Positions 44,763 to 55,280 of a stretch of DNA of 64,000 bases are shown here, piece by piece. Every line of letters begins with the position of its first letter. The first letter of the stretch is position 1. The position numbers and the translations under genes are program-made. Source of the DNA: Streptomyces stelliscabiei (GTDB taxonomy: Bacteria; Actinomycetota; Actinomycetes; Streptomycetales; Streptomycetaceae); assembly GCF_014873495.1 (NCBI RefSeq), contig NZ_JADBGF010000001.1, positions 744,001-808,000 of the forward strand, read 5' to 3'. Under the pieces are notes generated by a model. The model had not been told where the DNA came from and did not search any database. It saw only the letters and a program-made list of their open reading frames with translations.

Positions 44763-47543
44763 TTGATCCGTACCCGGCGAACAGGTGTCATCGCCGTTGC
44801 CGTGCTCGCGGCACTGGCGGGATCACCCGGAGTGGCCCAGGCCCAACAGCCGTCCGGCGCCCCGGCGGCGGTATCGGCGGCGTCGGACGACGACCTGCCG
44901 AAGGGGTGGAGTATCACCGACCAAGGACTGGTACGGAAGCTGGTCTGGCGGTCCGGGCGAAATGTGCCCATGGGGGACGCCCGCGTCGAGTTCCACACCG
45001 GTGGCCGGCTGCTCGGCGTCCCGAAGGCGGCCAAGGACGGGCGTACGTTCCGGCTCGCGCTCGACCAGGACATCCCGCTGAAGGACCTCAGGGTCATGGC
45101 GGCCGGACGCCGACTGGACGCGGCGGCCGGCGACTCCGGCGGGAGCGAGGACCTTTCGCCGGACACGATGCGGCCCTCGGCACAGCCGCCGGCGAACTCC
45201 GTCGACCCCGGCAGGCCCGGCGCGTACCGCACGGTCTCCGGCGAGTACGACCTTCCCCCGGTGCGGTTGCCCGGATTCCCCGAGCCCGTCGAGATGCGGG
45301 CCGTCGTCGTCGCGCCGAAGGGCGCCACCGGCAAGCGGCCCCTCGCGCTGTTCCTGCACGGCCGGCACAGCACCTGCTACAAGCCGGGCGGCGAGGACGT
45401 CACCGGTGAATGGCCCTGCCCGGCCGGGCAGAAGGCGATCCCCAGCCACAGGGGTTATCTGCGGGACCAGAAACTGCTGGCGTCGCAGGGCTATATGACG
45501 GTGTCGATCTCGGCGAACGGCATCAACGGCCAGGACTGGCAGGCCGAGGACGGCGGCGCGCAGGCCCGTTCCTCGCTGGTGCGGCAGCACCTCGCGCGCT
45601 GGGCCGGCTGGAGCGCCGACCGGGCCGACGCCCCGCCCGTGGTGCGCGACGCGCCCACGGCCGACCTCTCCCGCGTCCTGCTCGTCGGTCACTCGCGCGG
45701 CGGCGAGGGAGTCGACCGGGCCGCGATGGACAGCCTCTACCCCGCGCCCGCCGCGCAGGACGGCTACCGCGGCCCGGTCCGCTGGAAGATCCGCGGGACC
45801 GTGCTCATCGGACCCACGACCTTCGGCCAGAACCCCGTGCCCGACGTCCCGTCCGCGACCATCCTGCCCGGCTGTGACGGCGACGTCTCCGACCTCCAGG
45901 GCCAGGTGTACGTGGACGGCACGCGCGGCGTCAGCAAGGGCAAGGCCCTGCACAGCGCCGTCTACATGGTCGGCGCCAACCACAACTTCTTCAACACCGA
46001 GTGGACGCCGGGCCAGGCCGAGGCGCCCGCCTCCGACGACTTCTCGGACGACCCCGAGAGCGACGAGCGGGACGCGGTGTGCTCCCCGGGCGCCCGTACC
46101 CGGCTCACCGCCGACCAGCAGCACAAGGCCGGCGCCACCTACATAGCCGCGGCGGCCCGGCTGTTCGTGGCGGGCGACGACCGGGTACGCCCACTGCTGG
46201 ACGGCTCGGACCGGCGCGCCCCGTCGGCCGACCCGGCCCGGGTGCTGACCCACGCCGTCGGCGCCCGCCGCACCGGCGGATTCCTGCCCGACGGCGGAGT
46301 GAAGGTGACCGGCGGAGGCAGGCTCTGCGCGGCGATCGACCCCGCCCCGGCCAGGGCGTGCCTGGGCAAGGGCGTCCGAGGGGCGTCCCCGCACTTCGCC
46401 TGGTGGCAGACGGAGAAGGAGGCGGGCCGCAGCGCAGTCGCACTGAAGTGGTCCGCGGCGGGCAGGGCGACGAAGGTCACGCCGGCCGAGCCGCTCTCCC
46501 TGACCGGCGCCAAGGACCTGGCTCTGCGGGTGATCGTGCCGCCGAACACCGCCGGTACCAAGCTGGACGTGTCCCTGACCGACTCCGCCGGCCGCCGGGC
46601 CGAGCTCGGTCGGGTGAAGGTCGCGGGGCTGCCCGGCACCGAGCGCACCGCTTCGTACTGGGCGCGCGAGGTACGGGTCCCGCTGACCGCCGCCACCCGT
46701 GGCCGGTTCGACCTCAAGCACGTCAAGTCCCTTGAGCTGACGCCGCGTTCGCGGTCCGGGCGAGCCTGGATGATGGATGCCTGGGGCTGGTCACCGGGTA
46801 CTCCGGCGGTCACCGCCGCCGCCCTTCCGCGCGTCGACATCGGCCGGCTCACGGTCAAGGAGGGTGACTCCGGCACCCGCACGTACCAGATACCGGTCAA
46901 GGTCTCCGGCCACGGCAGCGGCAAGGTCCGCTTCTCGGTCCTGGACCCGGAGACCGGCCGCGCCGTGGACAAGCTGGTCACGGTACGGCCCGGGGTGAGC
47001 CCGATCAAGGTGCCGGTCGTGGTCGAGGGCGACACCCGCTTCGGTGACGAACAGAGCCAGGATCTGGTCGCCAAGGCCGTGCGCGGCGCGGTCGTGGGCA
47101 CGTACCTGGGCGGCGTCACCGCGGTGAACGACGACCCCGAGCCCGAGATGACGCTGACGCCGGTCGCCGACCGGGTGACCGAGGGCGGCAAGCTGACCTG
47201 GCGGGTGTCGCTCTCGGCGCCGGCCGAGGTGGAGCTCGTGCGGGATCTCCGGGTGCTGCCGGTCACCGAAGGCGTCGAGTTGTCCACCAAGGACGTGGAT
47301 CCGCGGTGGTTGAGGGACAACACCGGTGAGGGGCCCGATCCGGAGCGTCCGCTGTCGCGGGCGGGTCTGTGGCTGTTGGCCGACATCCCCGCCGGGAGCA
47401 CGACCGGGGACATCACGGTGCCCACGGTGAAGGACGGGGTGGCCGAACCGGCCGAGTCGTTGCGCCTGGCGCTGACCGGTGAGGACGGCGAGCCCGTGCC
47501 CGGCCGGCCGGTGGTGACGGGGACGGTCGTGGACGCGCCGTAG
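44763..47543 (+). CDS. Secreted alpha/beta hydrolase with Calx-beta-like repeats
   Basis: The product is 926 residues from TTG 44763 (GAGGAGGGACCC upstream). A Sec signal peptide of about 27 residues ends AQA. The hydrolase domain has ALFLHGRHSTCYKPGGED, the nucleophile elbow VGHSRGGEGVDRAA, and a candidate base in VGANHNFFNTEW. After about residue 470 come beta-rich regions, with Calx-beta-like modules in the last 230 residues (RLTVKEGDSGTRTYQIPVKV and VADRVTEGGKLTWRVSLSAP). It is likely an extracellular esterase or lipase acting on a polymer or lipid. It is alone on its strand and convergent with the minus-strand catabolic operon. Confidence 0.87.
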   Translation: MIRTRRTGVIAVAVLAALAGSPGVAQAQQPSGAPAAVSAASDDDLPKGWSITDQGLVRKLVWRSGRNVPMGDARVEFHTGGRLLGVPKAAKDGRTFRLALDQDIPLKDLRVMAAGRRLDAAAGDSGGSEDLSPDTMRPSAQPPANSVDPGRPGAYRTVSGEYDLPPVRLPGFPEPVEMRAVVVAPKGATGKRPLALFLHGRHSTCYKPGGEDVTGEWPCPAGQKAIPSHRGYLRDQKLLASQGYMTVSISANGINGQDWQAEDGGAQARSSLVRQHLARWAGWSADRADAPPVVRDAPTADLSRVLLVGHSRGGEGVDRAAMDSLYPAPAAQDGYRGPVRWKIRGTVLIGPTTFGQNPVPDVPSATILPGCDGDVSDLQGQVYVDGTRGVSKGKALHSAVYMVGANHNFFNTEWTPGQAEAPASDDFSDDPESDERDAVCSPGARTRLTADQQHKAGATYIAAAARLFVAGDDRVRPLLDGSDRRAPSADPARVLTHAVGARRTGGFLPDGGVKVTGGGRLCAAIDPAPARACLGKGVRGASPHFAWWQTEKEAGRSAVALKWSAAGRATKVTPAEPLSLTGAKDLALRVIVPPNTAGTKLDVSLTDSAGRRAELGRVKVAGLPGTERTASYWAREVRVPLTAATRGRFDLKHVKSLELTPRSRSGRAWMMDAWGWSPGTPAVTAAALPRVDIGRLTVKEGDSGTRTYQIPVKVSGHGSGKVRFSVLDPETGRAVDKLVTVRPGVSPIKVPVVVEGDTRFGDEQSQDLVAKAVRGAVVGTYLGGVTAVNDDPEPEMTLTPVADRVTEGGKLTWRVSLSAPAEVELVRDLRVLPVTEGVELSTKDVDPRWLRDNTGEGPDPERPLSRAGLWLLADIPAGSTTGDITVPTVKDGVAEPAESLRLALTGEDGEPVPGRPVVTGTVVDAP

Positions 47544-47564
47544 GCCATATGCCCACGACGCGAA

Positions 47565-47601
47565 GGGGGCACGGACCGAGGAACACTCGGTCCGTGCCCC
47601 C
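47565..47601. terminator. Bidirectional terminator
   Basis: GGGGGCACGGACCGAG (47565-47580) pairs perfectly with its complement at 47586-47601 across a 5-base loop. It separates the secreted hydrolase (plus) from the convergent paaG-like gene (minus) and is strong enough to serve both. Confidence 0.9.
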
Positions 47602-47677
47602 CTGCCGTGCCGAGACCGTGCCGCGGATGAGGACGCGGACACGGATACAGATGCGGAGACGGTTGCGCGGGCGGCGG

Positions 47678-48493
47678 TCAGTGGCCCCGGAAGACCGGAG
47701 CGCGCCGTTCGAGGAAGGCCTCGACGGCCTCGCGGTGGTCGGCGGTGGAGCCCAGCCGCCGCTGGACGACGGACTCGCGGTCCAACGCGGCCGACAGGCT
47801 CGCGGCGGCCGCGGACCGCAGCAGCGCCTTGGTCTCCCGGTGGGCCGCGGTGGGCCCGGCAGCGAGCGCACGGGCCACGGCCAACCCCTCGGCGGCGGCC
47901 GAGCCGTCCGCCACCACGCGGTGCACCAGGCCCCATTGCTCCGCGTCCCGCGCGGAGAACGCGTCCCCGAGCAGCATGAGCCCGGCCGCCCGTGAAGGGC
48001 CCAACTGGCGGGCGAGGGCGCGGGCGACACCTGAGTCGGAGGCCAGGGCGACCCCGGTGAAGGCGGTGGCGAACCGGGCGCTCTCGGCGGCGACCCGCAC
48101 GTCGGCACAGAGCGCGATGCCGAGGCCGGCCCCGACGCAGGCGCCCTCGACGGCGGCGACGACCGGGATGGGCAGCGCCTGCAGTTCCTTGACCAGCGGG
48201 TTGTAGTGCTCGGGGATGTTGGCGAAGGCGGCGCCCGGTGCGTCCTTCAGCAGCCGGGCGTGCTCCTTGAGGTCCTGGCCGACGCAGAAGTGCCGTCCGC
48301 GTGCGGTGATCAGGGCTGCGCGTACGTGCCGGGCGGCGTCCGTGGTCAGCCGACGGGCCGCCGTCAGGAGCGCGCTGCGCAGGTGTGCGTCGAGGGCGTT
48401 GCCGCCGGCGCCCCCGCGCAGTTCGATGACGGCGACGGCGTCGGTGGCCTCGTACGACACACCATGGGGAGCGGGGGTGTCGGTCACGGCCAT
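47678..48493 (-). CDS. Enoyl-CoA hydratase/isomerase, PaaG-like
   Basis: The product is 271 residues from ATG 48493, overlapping the end of the upstream gene by ten bases. The crotonase core is present: EGACVGAGLGIALCADVRVA, without the first hydratase Glu, and FTGVALASDSGVARALARQLG, where the Asp of DSG takes the place of the second Glu. That Asp matches the catalytic Asp of PaaG, the 1,2-epoxyphenylacetyl-CoA isomerase, rather than a hydratase. A ring-expanding or double-bond-shifting isomerase is therefore more likely than a simple hydratase. It is last in a four-gene operon. Confidence 0.87.
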   Translation of the reverse strand: MAVTDTPAPHGVSYEATDAVAVIELRGGAGGNALDAHLRSALLTAARRLTTDAARHVRAALITARGRHFCVGQDLKEHARLLKDAPGAAFANIPEHYNPLVKELQALPIPVVAAVEGACVGAGLGIALCADVRVAAESARFATAFTGVALASDSGVARALARQLGPSRAAGLMLLGDAFSARDAEQWGLVHRVVADGSAAAEGLAVARALAAGPTAAHRETKALLRSAAAASLSAALDRESVVQRRLGSTADHREAVEAFLERRAPVFRGH

Positions 48494-49350
48494 GCGTAGA
48501 ACCCCTGTCCGCTCTTGCGGCCGAGTTCGCCGCGGGCGACCATCTCCCGCAGCAGTCGGGGCGGTGCGAACCGTTCGCCGAGGGTGGCGTGCAGGTGTTC
48601 GGCGATGGCGAGGCGGACGTCGAGTCCGACCAGGTCGGTCAGGCGCAGCGGCCCGATGGGGTGCTTGTAGCCCAGGGACATGGCGGTGTCGATGGCGTCG
48701 GGGGCGGCGACGCCCTCCTCCACCATGCGGATCGCCTCCAGTCCGAGGGCGAGACCCAGGCGGCTGCTGGCGAAGCCGGGCGAGTCGCCGACGACCACCT
48801 CCTGTTTGCCGAGGGCGCGGGTCCAGCCGACGGCCGACTCCAGGGTGTCGCTGGTGGTGCCGGGTGCCAGGACCACCTCGATCAGGGCGGAGACCGGCAC
48901 GGGGTTGAAGAAGTGCATGCCCAGGAACCGGCCGGGCCGCCGCAGGGCCGCCGCGAGGTCGGTCACCGACAGGGAGCTGGTGTTGCTGGCGAGCACGCAC
49001 CGCTCCCCCACGGCCTGTTCGGCCGCGGCGAGCAGGCGGGCCTTGAGCGCCGCGTCCTCCGGCACCGCCTCGACGACGAGATCGGCGTCGCGGGGCAGTT
49101 CGGACACCGACGCCACCACGGTGAGCCGGAACGCGTCGTCCTCGGCCCCGCCCCGGCGCAGGGCGGCGGCGATGCGCTCGACGGCGGCGTCCGCGGCTTG
49201 GGCGTCCTGTTCCACGACCACCACCGAGGACCCGACGGCCGCGAAGGACTGTGCGATACCGGCGCCCATCCGGCCGCCACCGATCACTCCCACGACCGCG
49301 GGCGGTGCCGCTTTCTGTTCTTCTGTTTCTGCGGCTGCTGCCGAGGTCAT
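48484..49350 (-). CDS. 3-hydroxyacyl-CoA dehydrogenase, PaaH-like
   Basis: The product is 288 residues, the single-function size. NAD-binding is GVIGGGRMGAGIAQSFA (residues 21-37), the catalytic His is in GMHFFNPVPVSALIEVV, and the C-terminal domain ends RKSGQGFYAWP. It oxidises 3-hydroxyacyl-CoA to 3-oxoacyl-CoA with NAD+. The start overlaps the next upstream gene as ATGA (49350). Its neighbours supply the hydratase and thiolase steps of the same spiral. Confidence 0.93.
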   Translation of the reverse strand: MTSAAAAETEEQKAAPPAVVGVIGGGRMGAGIAQSFAAVGSSVVVVEQDAQAADAAVERIAAALRRGGAEDDAFRLTVVASVSELPRDADLVVEAVPEDAALKARLLAAAEQAVGERCVLASNTSSLSVTDLAAALRRPGRFLGMHFFNPVPVSALIEVVLAPGTTSDTLESAVGWTRALGKQEVVVGDSPGFASSRLGLALGLEAIRMVEEGVAAPDAIDTAMSLGYKHPIGPLRLTDLVGLDVRLAIAEHLHATLGERFAPPRLLREMVARGELGRKSGQGFYAWP

Positions 49351-50104
49351 GCCCGGCCTCCGTTCTTGTCCAGGAAGCGCGTCATGCGCTCCTGCTTGTC
49401 GCGGCCCTCGAACAACACGGCCTGGGCGAGGTCGTCGGCGACCGGATGGGCGCCGGGGGCGTCCGTGACGAGCTTGGTGAGGCGCAGGGCGAGCGCCGAG
49501 GCGCGGGCCATGCGGTCGAGCAGGGCATGCGCCTCGGTGGTCAGCCGCCGCGCCGGTACGACGTCCATGACCAGCCCGCAGGCGAGCGCGGCGGCCGCGT
49601 CGAGGTTCCGGCCGGCCAGCAGCACCTGCTTGGCCACCGACTCGCCGACGAGTTCCCTCAGCCGCCAGCAGGCCCCGGCGGCGGCGAGGATGCCGAGGCC
49701 CGGCTCGGGGTTGCCGAACACCGCGTCGGGACCGGCGATCCGTATGTCACAGGCGTACGCCAGCTCGGCGCCCCCGCCGAGGGCCCAGCCGTCGACGGCG
49801 GCCACGGTGGGCAGGGGCAGTCGGCGGACCCGTTCGAAGAGGCGGCTGTTGATGCCCTGCAGGGCCTCGTCGCGGCCCCGTGCGCGCAGTTCGGCGATGT
49901 CGGCGCCGCCGGCGAAGACCCCGCCGTGCCCGGTGAGCAGCATGAGGCGCGGGGTGCGCTCCAACTCCTCGCACAGCTGGTGGAGTTCGGCGATCATACG
50001 GGCGTCGATGGCGTTGCGGGCCTCGGGCCGGTGCAGGGTGACCACGACCCGGTCCGCGTGTTCTTCGACGAGGAGGGTGTCGTACGAGGGTGAAGCGGCC
50101 GTGC

Positions 50105-50108
<4 letters not shown>
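49347..50108 (-). CDS. Enoyl-CoA hydratase, PaaF-like
   Basis: The product is 253 residues from ATG 50108 (ATGA overlap). The core reads DGWALGGGAELAYACDIRIAG, with the first catalytic Glu, and GNPEPGLGILAAAGACWRLRELVG, with the second Glu in NPEPGLG. Both catalytic acids are kept, so a true hydratase is likely. With the PaaG-like isomerase, PaaH-like dehydrogenase and thiolase it forms a complete beta-oxidation cycle for a CoA-bound ring-opened acid or similar chain. Confidence 0.9.
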
Positions 50109-51286
<1,178 letters not shown>

Positions 51287-51402
51287 GGGTGGGCTCCTTC
51301 GCGGGGGCGGGGCGGGGGGACCGGGCGACCGCGGCCGGTCCGGTCACGGCGGCCGGGCGGGTGACGGCGGTGTGAAAGGCGGTGGGCAAGGGGAACTCCA
51401 GG

Positions 51403-51414
51403 CCGAACGTTCGG
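51403..51414. promoter_or_regulatory. Palindrome CCGAACGTTCGG before the thiolase operon
   Basis: A perfect 12-bp palindrome 117 bases upstream of the thiolase start, in the gap to the E2 gene. TetR-type PaaR repressors recognise AACG/CGTT-based palindromes. No TetR gene lies next to it, so its regulator is elsewhere or is not a TetR. The gap holds no other gene. Confidence 0.65.
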
Positions 51415-51475
51415 TCGATAAGGGGGTGTACTGCGCCCTGGGCGCAGCGGGAAACAGAGACGGTGGAGAGTCCGG

Positions 51476-52960
51476 TCAGACGTCGGCGAGCAGGATCGAC
51501 GGGCGTTCCACGCAGTCGGCGACGTAGCGCAGGAAGCCGCCGGCCACGCCGCCGTCACACACGCGGTGGTCGAAGCTGAACGACAGCTGGGTGACCTTGC
51601 GGACGGTCAGCTCCCCGTCCACGACCCACGGCTTGTCGACGATCCGGCCCACACCGAGGAGGGCGGCCTCCGGGTGGTTGATAATGGGTGTCGATCCGTC
51701 GACACCGAACACCCCGTAGTTGTTGAGGGTGAAGGTGCCGCCGGTCAGCGCCGCCGGCGGAAGGTTGCCGCCTCGGGCGAGTTCGGTCAACCGGGCCAGT
51801 TCCGCGGCCAGTTGGACCGTCGTCAGACGGTGGGCCTCACGGACGACGGGGACCATCAGGCCGCGGTCGGTCTGGGCGGCGAAGCCCAGATGCACCTCGT
51901 CGAAGCGGACGATCTCGCGACGCTCGGTGTCGACGGTGGAGTTCAGCTCCGGGAAGCGGGCCAGTCCGGCGACACAGATGCGGGCCAGCAGGGCGAGCAG
52001 CCCGACGCGGCCGCCCGGCTCGGCGGCGTTCAGTTCCCTCTTCGCCCGCAGCAGGCCCGTGGCGTCCACGTCGACCCAGGTGGTGGCGTCGGGGATCTCG
52101 GTGCGGCTGCGGGAGAGCTTGTCGGCGACCGCGCGGCGCAGTCCGCGCAGCGGGATGCGTTCGGGGCCCGCCGGTGCGGGGTCCCCCTGCGGGCGCGCAG
52201 CCGGCGCGGGCGCGGGCCGCGACGCGGTCTGCCGGGCCAGCTCGACGGCCTGCTCCACGTCACGGCGCAGCACGATCCCGGCCGGGCCGGAGGGCGTCAG
52301 AGCGGCGAGGTCGATCCCGTGGTCCCGGGCCATCCTGCGGACCAGCGGCGAGATGGCGCGGGGCGCGGTGAGCCGCGTGGGTCCGTCGACCGGCGTCGGC
52401 GCCATCTCCCGTGCGCAGGGCGCCTGCGGTACCGGGCGATCGGCCGCCGTGTCGGCGCCTCCGGCAGGCGTGTGGCCGACGACCAGGGGCGCGCCGGTGG
52501 CCGACGACGTGCCGGGGCGCCTGCGCCGGCGCCGCGGGGCCGGGCCGTGGCCGGTGCCGTAGCCGATCAGGACGTTGCCGGAGCCGGCCTGCTCCTCCTC
52601 CCGGTACCGCTCCGCCGCGGTGTCCGGTCGAGCGGCAGCCCCGGCGGACCCGGCGAGGGACGGGCCGATCTGGCCCGCGCCCCGGTCGCCGTTCCCGCCG
52701 GAGGCGGCCGCACCCACCGTGATCAGCGGCTCGCCCACCGCCAGTGGCGTGCCCGCCTCCGCGTGCAGGCGCAGCACCGTGCCCGCGTACGGGACCGGCA
52801 CCTCCACCGCCGCCTTGGCGGTCTCGACCTCGACGACGATCTGGTCGATCGTGACCGTGTCGCCGACCGCGACCTTCCACTCGACGATCTCGGCGTCGGT
52901 GAGGCCCTCACCGAGGTCGGGGAGCCGGAACAGCTGTTCGGCGTGTGTCGCGGTGGTCAT
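51476..52960 (-). CDS. 2-oxoacid dehydrogenase E2, dihydrolipoamide acyltransferase
   Basis: The product is 494 residues. The lipoyl domain has Lys49 in VETAKAAVEV. The linker (85-215) is low complexity with Arg, Gly and Pro. The peripheral-subunit binding domain is SPLVRRMARDHGIDLAALTPSGPAGIVLRRDV. The catalytic domain ends with LSFSFDHRVCDGGVAGGFL, with the catalytic His and Asp. It transfers the acyl group from E1 to CoA. Sequence and context fit a branched-chain or aryl 2-oxoacid complex rather than pyruvate dehydrogenase. The E3 gene is not here. It overlaps the E1beta gene as ATGA. Confidence 0.93.
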   Translation of the reverse strand: MTTATHAEQLFRLPDLGEGLTDAEIVEWKVAVGDTVTIDQIVVEVETAKAAVEVPVPYAGTVLRLHAEAGTPLAVGEPLITVGAAASGGNGDRGAGQIGPSLAGSAGAAARPDTAAERYREEEQAGSGNVLIGYGTGHGPAPRRRRRRPGTSSATGAPLVVGHTPAGGADTAADRPVPQAPCAREMAPTPVDGPTRLTAPRAISPLVRRMARDHGIDLAALTPSGPAGIVLRRDVEQAVELARQTASRPAPAPAARPQGDPAPAGPERIPLRGLRRAVADKLSRSRTEIPDATTWVDVDATGLLRAKRELNAAEPGGRVGLLALLARICVAGLARFPELNSTVDTERREIVRFDEVHLGFAAQTDRGLMVPVVREAHRLTTVQLAAELARLTELARGGNLPPAALTGGTFTLNNYGVFGVDGSTPIINHPEAALLGVGRIVDKPWVVDGELTVRKVTQLSFSFDHRVCDGGVAGGFLRYVADCVERPSILLADV

Positions 52961-53982
52961 GCGGCTGCTCCCTTCGGCAGGCCGAGGTGCCGGACGTCCG
53001 GGTCGTCGGCGAACTGGAGACGGTCGACGGCGTCGAGGATCCGGTCGACGCCGGGCAGGTGGGCGTGCTCCAGCTTGGGCGGCGGGTAGGGGATGTCGAA
53101 GCCGGTCACCCGCAGGACGGGCGCGGCCAGGGAGTGGAAGCAGCGTTCCTGGACGCGTGCGGCGATCTCCGCTCCGACGCCGGCGAAGCCCTGGGCCTCC
53201 TGGACGACCACGCAGCGGCCGGTGCGGCGTACGGACGCGGTGACCGTCTCGTCGTCGAAGGGCACGAGGGTGCGCAGGTCGACGACCTCCAGGTCGATGC
53301 CCTCGGCCGCCGCAGCCTCGGCCGCGGCCAGGGCGACCGGGACCGAGGGGCCGTAGGCGACGAGTGTGGCGTCGCGGCCCTCCCGCCGGATCGCCGCCCG
53401 GCCGAAGGGCAGGGCGCCGCGGTGCCGGAGGTCGGTGTCCTCCTTCGACCAGTACAGCTTCTTGGGCTCCAGGAAGACCACCGGGTCGGGGTCGGCGACG
53501 GCGTCCCGCAGCAGCCAGTACGCGTCCTCGGCCGTCGCGGGGGTGACGACCTTCAGCCCGGGGGTGTGCGCGTAGTACGCCTCGCTGGAGTCGCAGTGGT
53601 GCTCGACTCCGCCGATGCCGCCGGCGTAGGGGATGCGGATGACCATCGGCAGGGTCAGCCGTCCCCGGGTGCGGTTGCGCAGCTTGGCGACGTGCGAGGC
53701 GATCTGCTCGAACGCGGGGTAGGCGAAGGCGTCGAACTGCATCTCGACGACGGGCCGGAAGCCGCCCATCGCCATGCCGACGGCCAGACCCACGATGCCG
53801 GCCTCGGCCAACGGGGTGTCGAAGCAGCGCTCCTCGCCGAAGTCACGGGTCAGCCCGTCGGTGATCCGGAAGACACCGCCGAGCGGGCCGACGTCCTCGC
53901 CGAAGACCAGCACGCGCTCGTCCTCGCTCAGCGCGTCGCGCAGCGCGGTGTTCAGCGCCTGCGCCATCGTCACTTTGGTCAT
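52957..53982 (-). CDS. 2-oxoacid dehydrogenase E1 component, beta subunit
   Basis: The product is 341 residues from ATG 53982 (AGGAGG about ten bases upstream). Typical segments are MAQALNTALRDALSEDERVLVFGEDVGPLGGVFRITDGL, TPLAEAGIVGLAVGMAMGGFRPVVEMQFDAFAYPAFEQI and EHHCDSSEAYYAHTPGLKVVTPATAEDAYWLL. The subunit completes the TPP-dependent decarboxylase with E1alpha. BkdB-like members oxidise the 2-oxoacids of valine, leucine and isoleucine, and some accept phenylpyruvate. It lies between E1alpha and E2 in one operon. Confidence 0.93.
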   Translation of the reverse strand: MTKVTMAQALNTALRDALSEDERVLVFGEDVGPLGGVFRITDGLTRDFGEERCFDTPLAEAGIVGLAVGMAMGGFRPVVEMQFDAFAYPAFEQIASHVAKLRNRTRGRLTLPMVIRIPYAGGIGGVEHHCDSSEAYYAHTPGLKVVTPATAEDAYWLLRDAVADPDPVVFLEPKKLYWSKEDTDLRHRGALPFGRAAIRREGRDATLVAYGPSVPVALAAAEAAAAEGIDLEVVDLRTLVPFDDETVTASVRRTGRCVVVQEAQGFAGVGAEIAARVQERCFHSLAAPVLRVTGFDIPYPPPKLEHAHLPGVDRILDAVDRLQFADDPDVRHLGLPKGAAA

Positions 53983-53987
53983 GGTGG

Positions 53988-55160
53988 TCAGTCCTCCTGG
54001 GCGTACGGCGTGGCGATGTCGGCGGGCGCGGCGGACTGGGCTGTCTCGACGGTCTCGACTGTCTCGGCCAGTTCGGCCGCCAGCAGGGCGCGCTGTTCGC
54101 GCAGTTGCGGGGTCGGCTCGGCGTAGACGTGGTCGAACAGCTCCAGCGGGTCGCCGACGGTCTCGGCGTTCATCCCGGCGCGCAGTTCCGCGGCCAGTGC
54201 CTCCGCCTCCTCCCCCACCGCCGCGATGTCCTGGTCGGTGAGCGCGCCGCGCGCCCGCAGATACCTCTCCAGGCGGATGAGCGGGTCGGCGGCCCGCCAC
54301 TGCTCGACCTCGTCCGCGTCCCGGTAACGGGTGGCGTCGTCGGCGTTGGTGTGGGCGTCCATGCGGTAGGTGTGCGCCTCGACGAGGACGGGGCCGTGGC
54401 CGGCGCGGGCGTGGGCCACGGCCTCGGTCAGCACGGCCAGGACGGCGACCGGGTCGTTGCCGTCGACCTGTTCGGAGCGCACCCCGTAGCCGACGCCCTT
54501 GTAGGCGAGGGCGGGCGCCGCGGTCTGCCGGGCCAGCGGAACGGAGATCGCGTACTTGTTGTTCTGGACGAAGAAGACGACCGGCGCGCGGAAGACCGCC
54601 GCGAAGTTCAGTGCCTCGTGGAAGTCGCCCTCGCTGGTGGCGCCGTCACCGACGAGGGCCATCGCCACGCCGTCCTCGCCCTTGCGGCGCAGGGATTCCG
54701 CCATGCCGGTGGCGTGCAGGACCTGGGTGGCCAGGGGGGTGCACTGGGGCGCTGTGCGGGTGGCGGCGGGGTCGTAGCCGCAGTGCCAGTCGCCGCGCAG
54801 CAGTGTCAGCACCTCGACGGGGTCGATGCCGCGGGTGACCAGGGCGACGGAGTCCCGGTAGGTCGGGAAGAGCCAGTCGTCCGGTCGCAGCGCCAGCGCG
54901 GCGCCGACCTGGCAGGCCTCCTGCCCCCGGCTGGAGGGGTAGACCGCGAGCCGCCCCTGCTTGGTGAGGGCGGTCGCCTGGGTGTCGAACCGGCGCCCCA
55001 GCACCATCCGCCGGTGGGCCTCGCGCAGGACCTCGACCGGGGGCTCGGCGTACGCGGCCGGCGGCCTGGCCACCGGCGTGCCGTCCTCGGCCACGAACCG
55101 CACCGGCGTGAGCGACGGCAGGAGGCCCTGGACCGTCTGTCGGAGGCTCTTCACGGACAT
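53988..55160 (-). CDS. 2-oxoacid dehydrogenase E1 component, alpha subunit
   Basis: The product is 390 residues from ATG 55160. The TPP motif is GDGATSEGDFHEALNFAAVFRAPVVFFVQNN, and the branched-chain-type start is RRMVLGRRFDTQATALTKQGRLAVYPSSRGQEACQVGAALAL. DDWLFPTYRDSVALVTRG and AHTYRMDAHTNADDATRYR are also typical of BkdA. Together the subunits convert a 2-oxoacid to an acyl-CoA with CO2 release. An Lrp-type gene is divergent. The proximity of an aromatic aminotransferase and PaaN suggests aryl pyruvates as possible substrates. Which 2-oxoacid is used needs assay. Confidence 0.92.
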   Translation of the reverse strand: MSVKSLRQTVQGLLPSLTPVRFVAEDGTPVARPPAAYAEPPVEVLREAHRRMVLGRRFDTQATALTKQGRLAVYPSSRGQEACQVGAALALRPDDWLFPTYRDSVALVTRGIDPVEVLTLLRGDWHCGYDPAATRTAPQCTPLATQVLHATGMAESLRRKGEDGVAMALVGDGATSEGDFHEALNFAAVFRAPVVFFVQNNKYAISVPLARQTAAPALAYKGVGYGVRSEQVDGNDPVAVLAVLTEAVAHARAGHGPVLVEAHTYRMDAHTNADDATRYRDADEVEQWRAADPLIRLERYLRARGALTDQDIAAVGEEAEALAAELRAGMNAETVGDPLELFDHVYAEPTPQLREQRALLAAELAETVETVETAQSAAPADIATPYAQED

Positions 55161-55280
55161 GGAGGGCGCTCGCTTTCTCTGGACACTTGACGGGAGAATG
55201 GTCGCTACTGCGGAATATGTGTTCAATACTTCGGCGGAACCGGCGATGAACTGCCGGATCCTGCGTCCCGGGAGAGCAAT

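Noticed and set aside
51476..55160. Pyruvate dehydrogenase complex
   Set aside because: The separate alpha and beta E1 subunits, the divergent Lrp gene and the sequence type fit branched-chain or aryl 2-oxoacid enzymes; Streptomyces usually uses an AceE-type pyruvate dehydrogenase.
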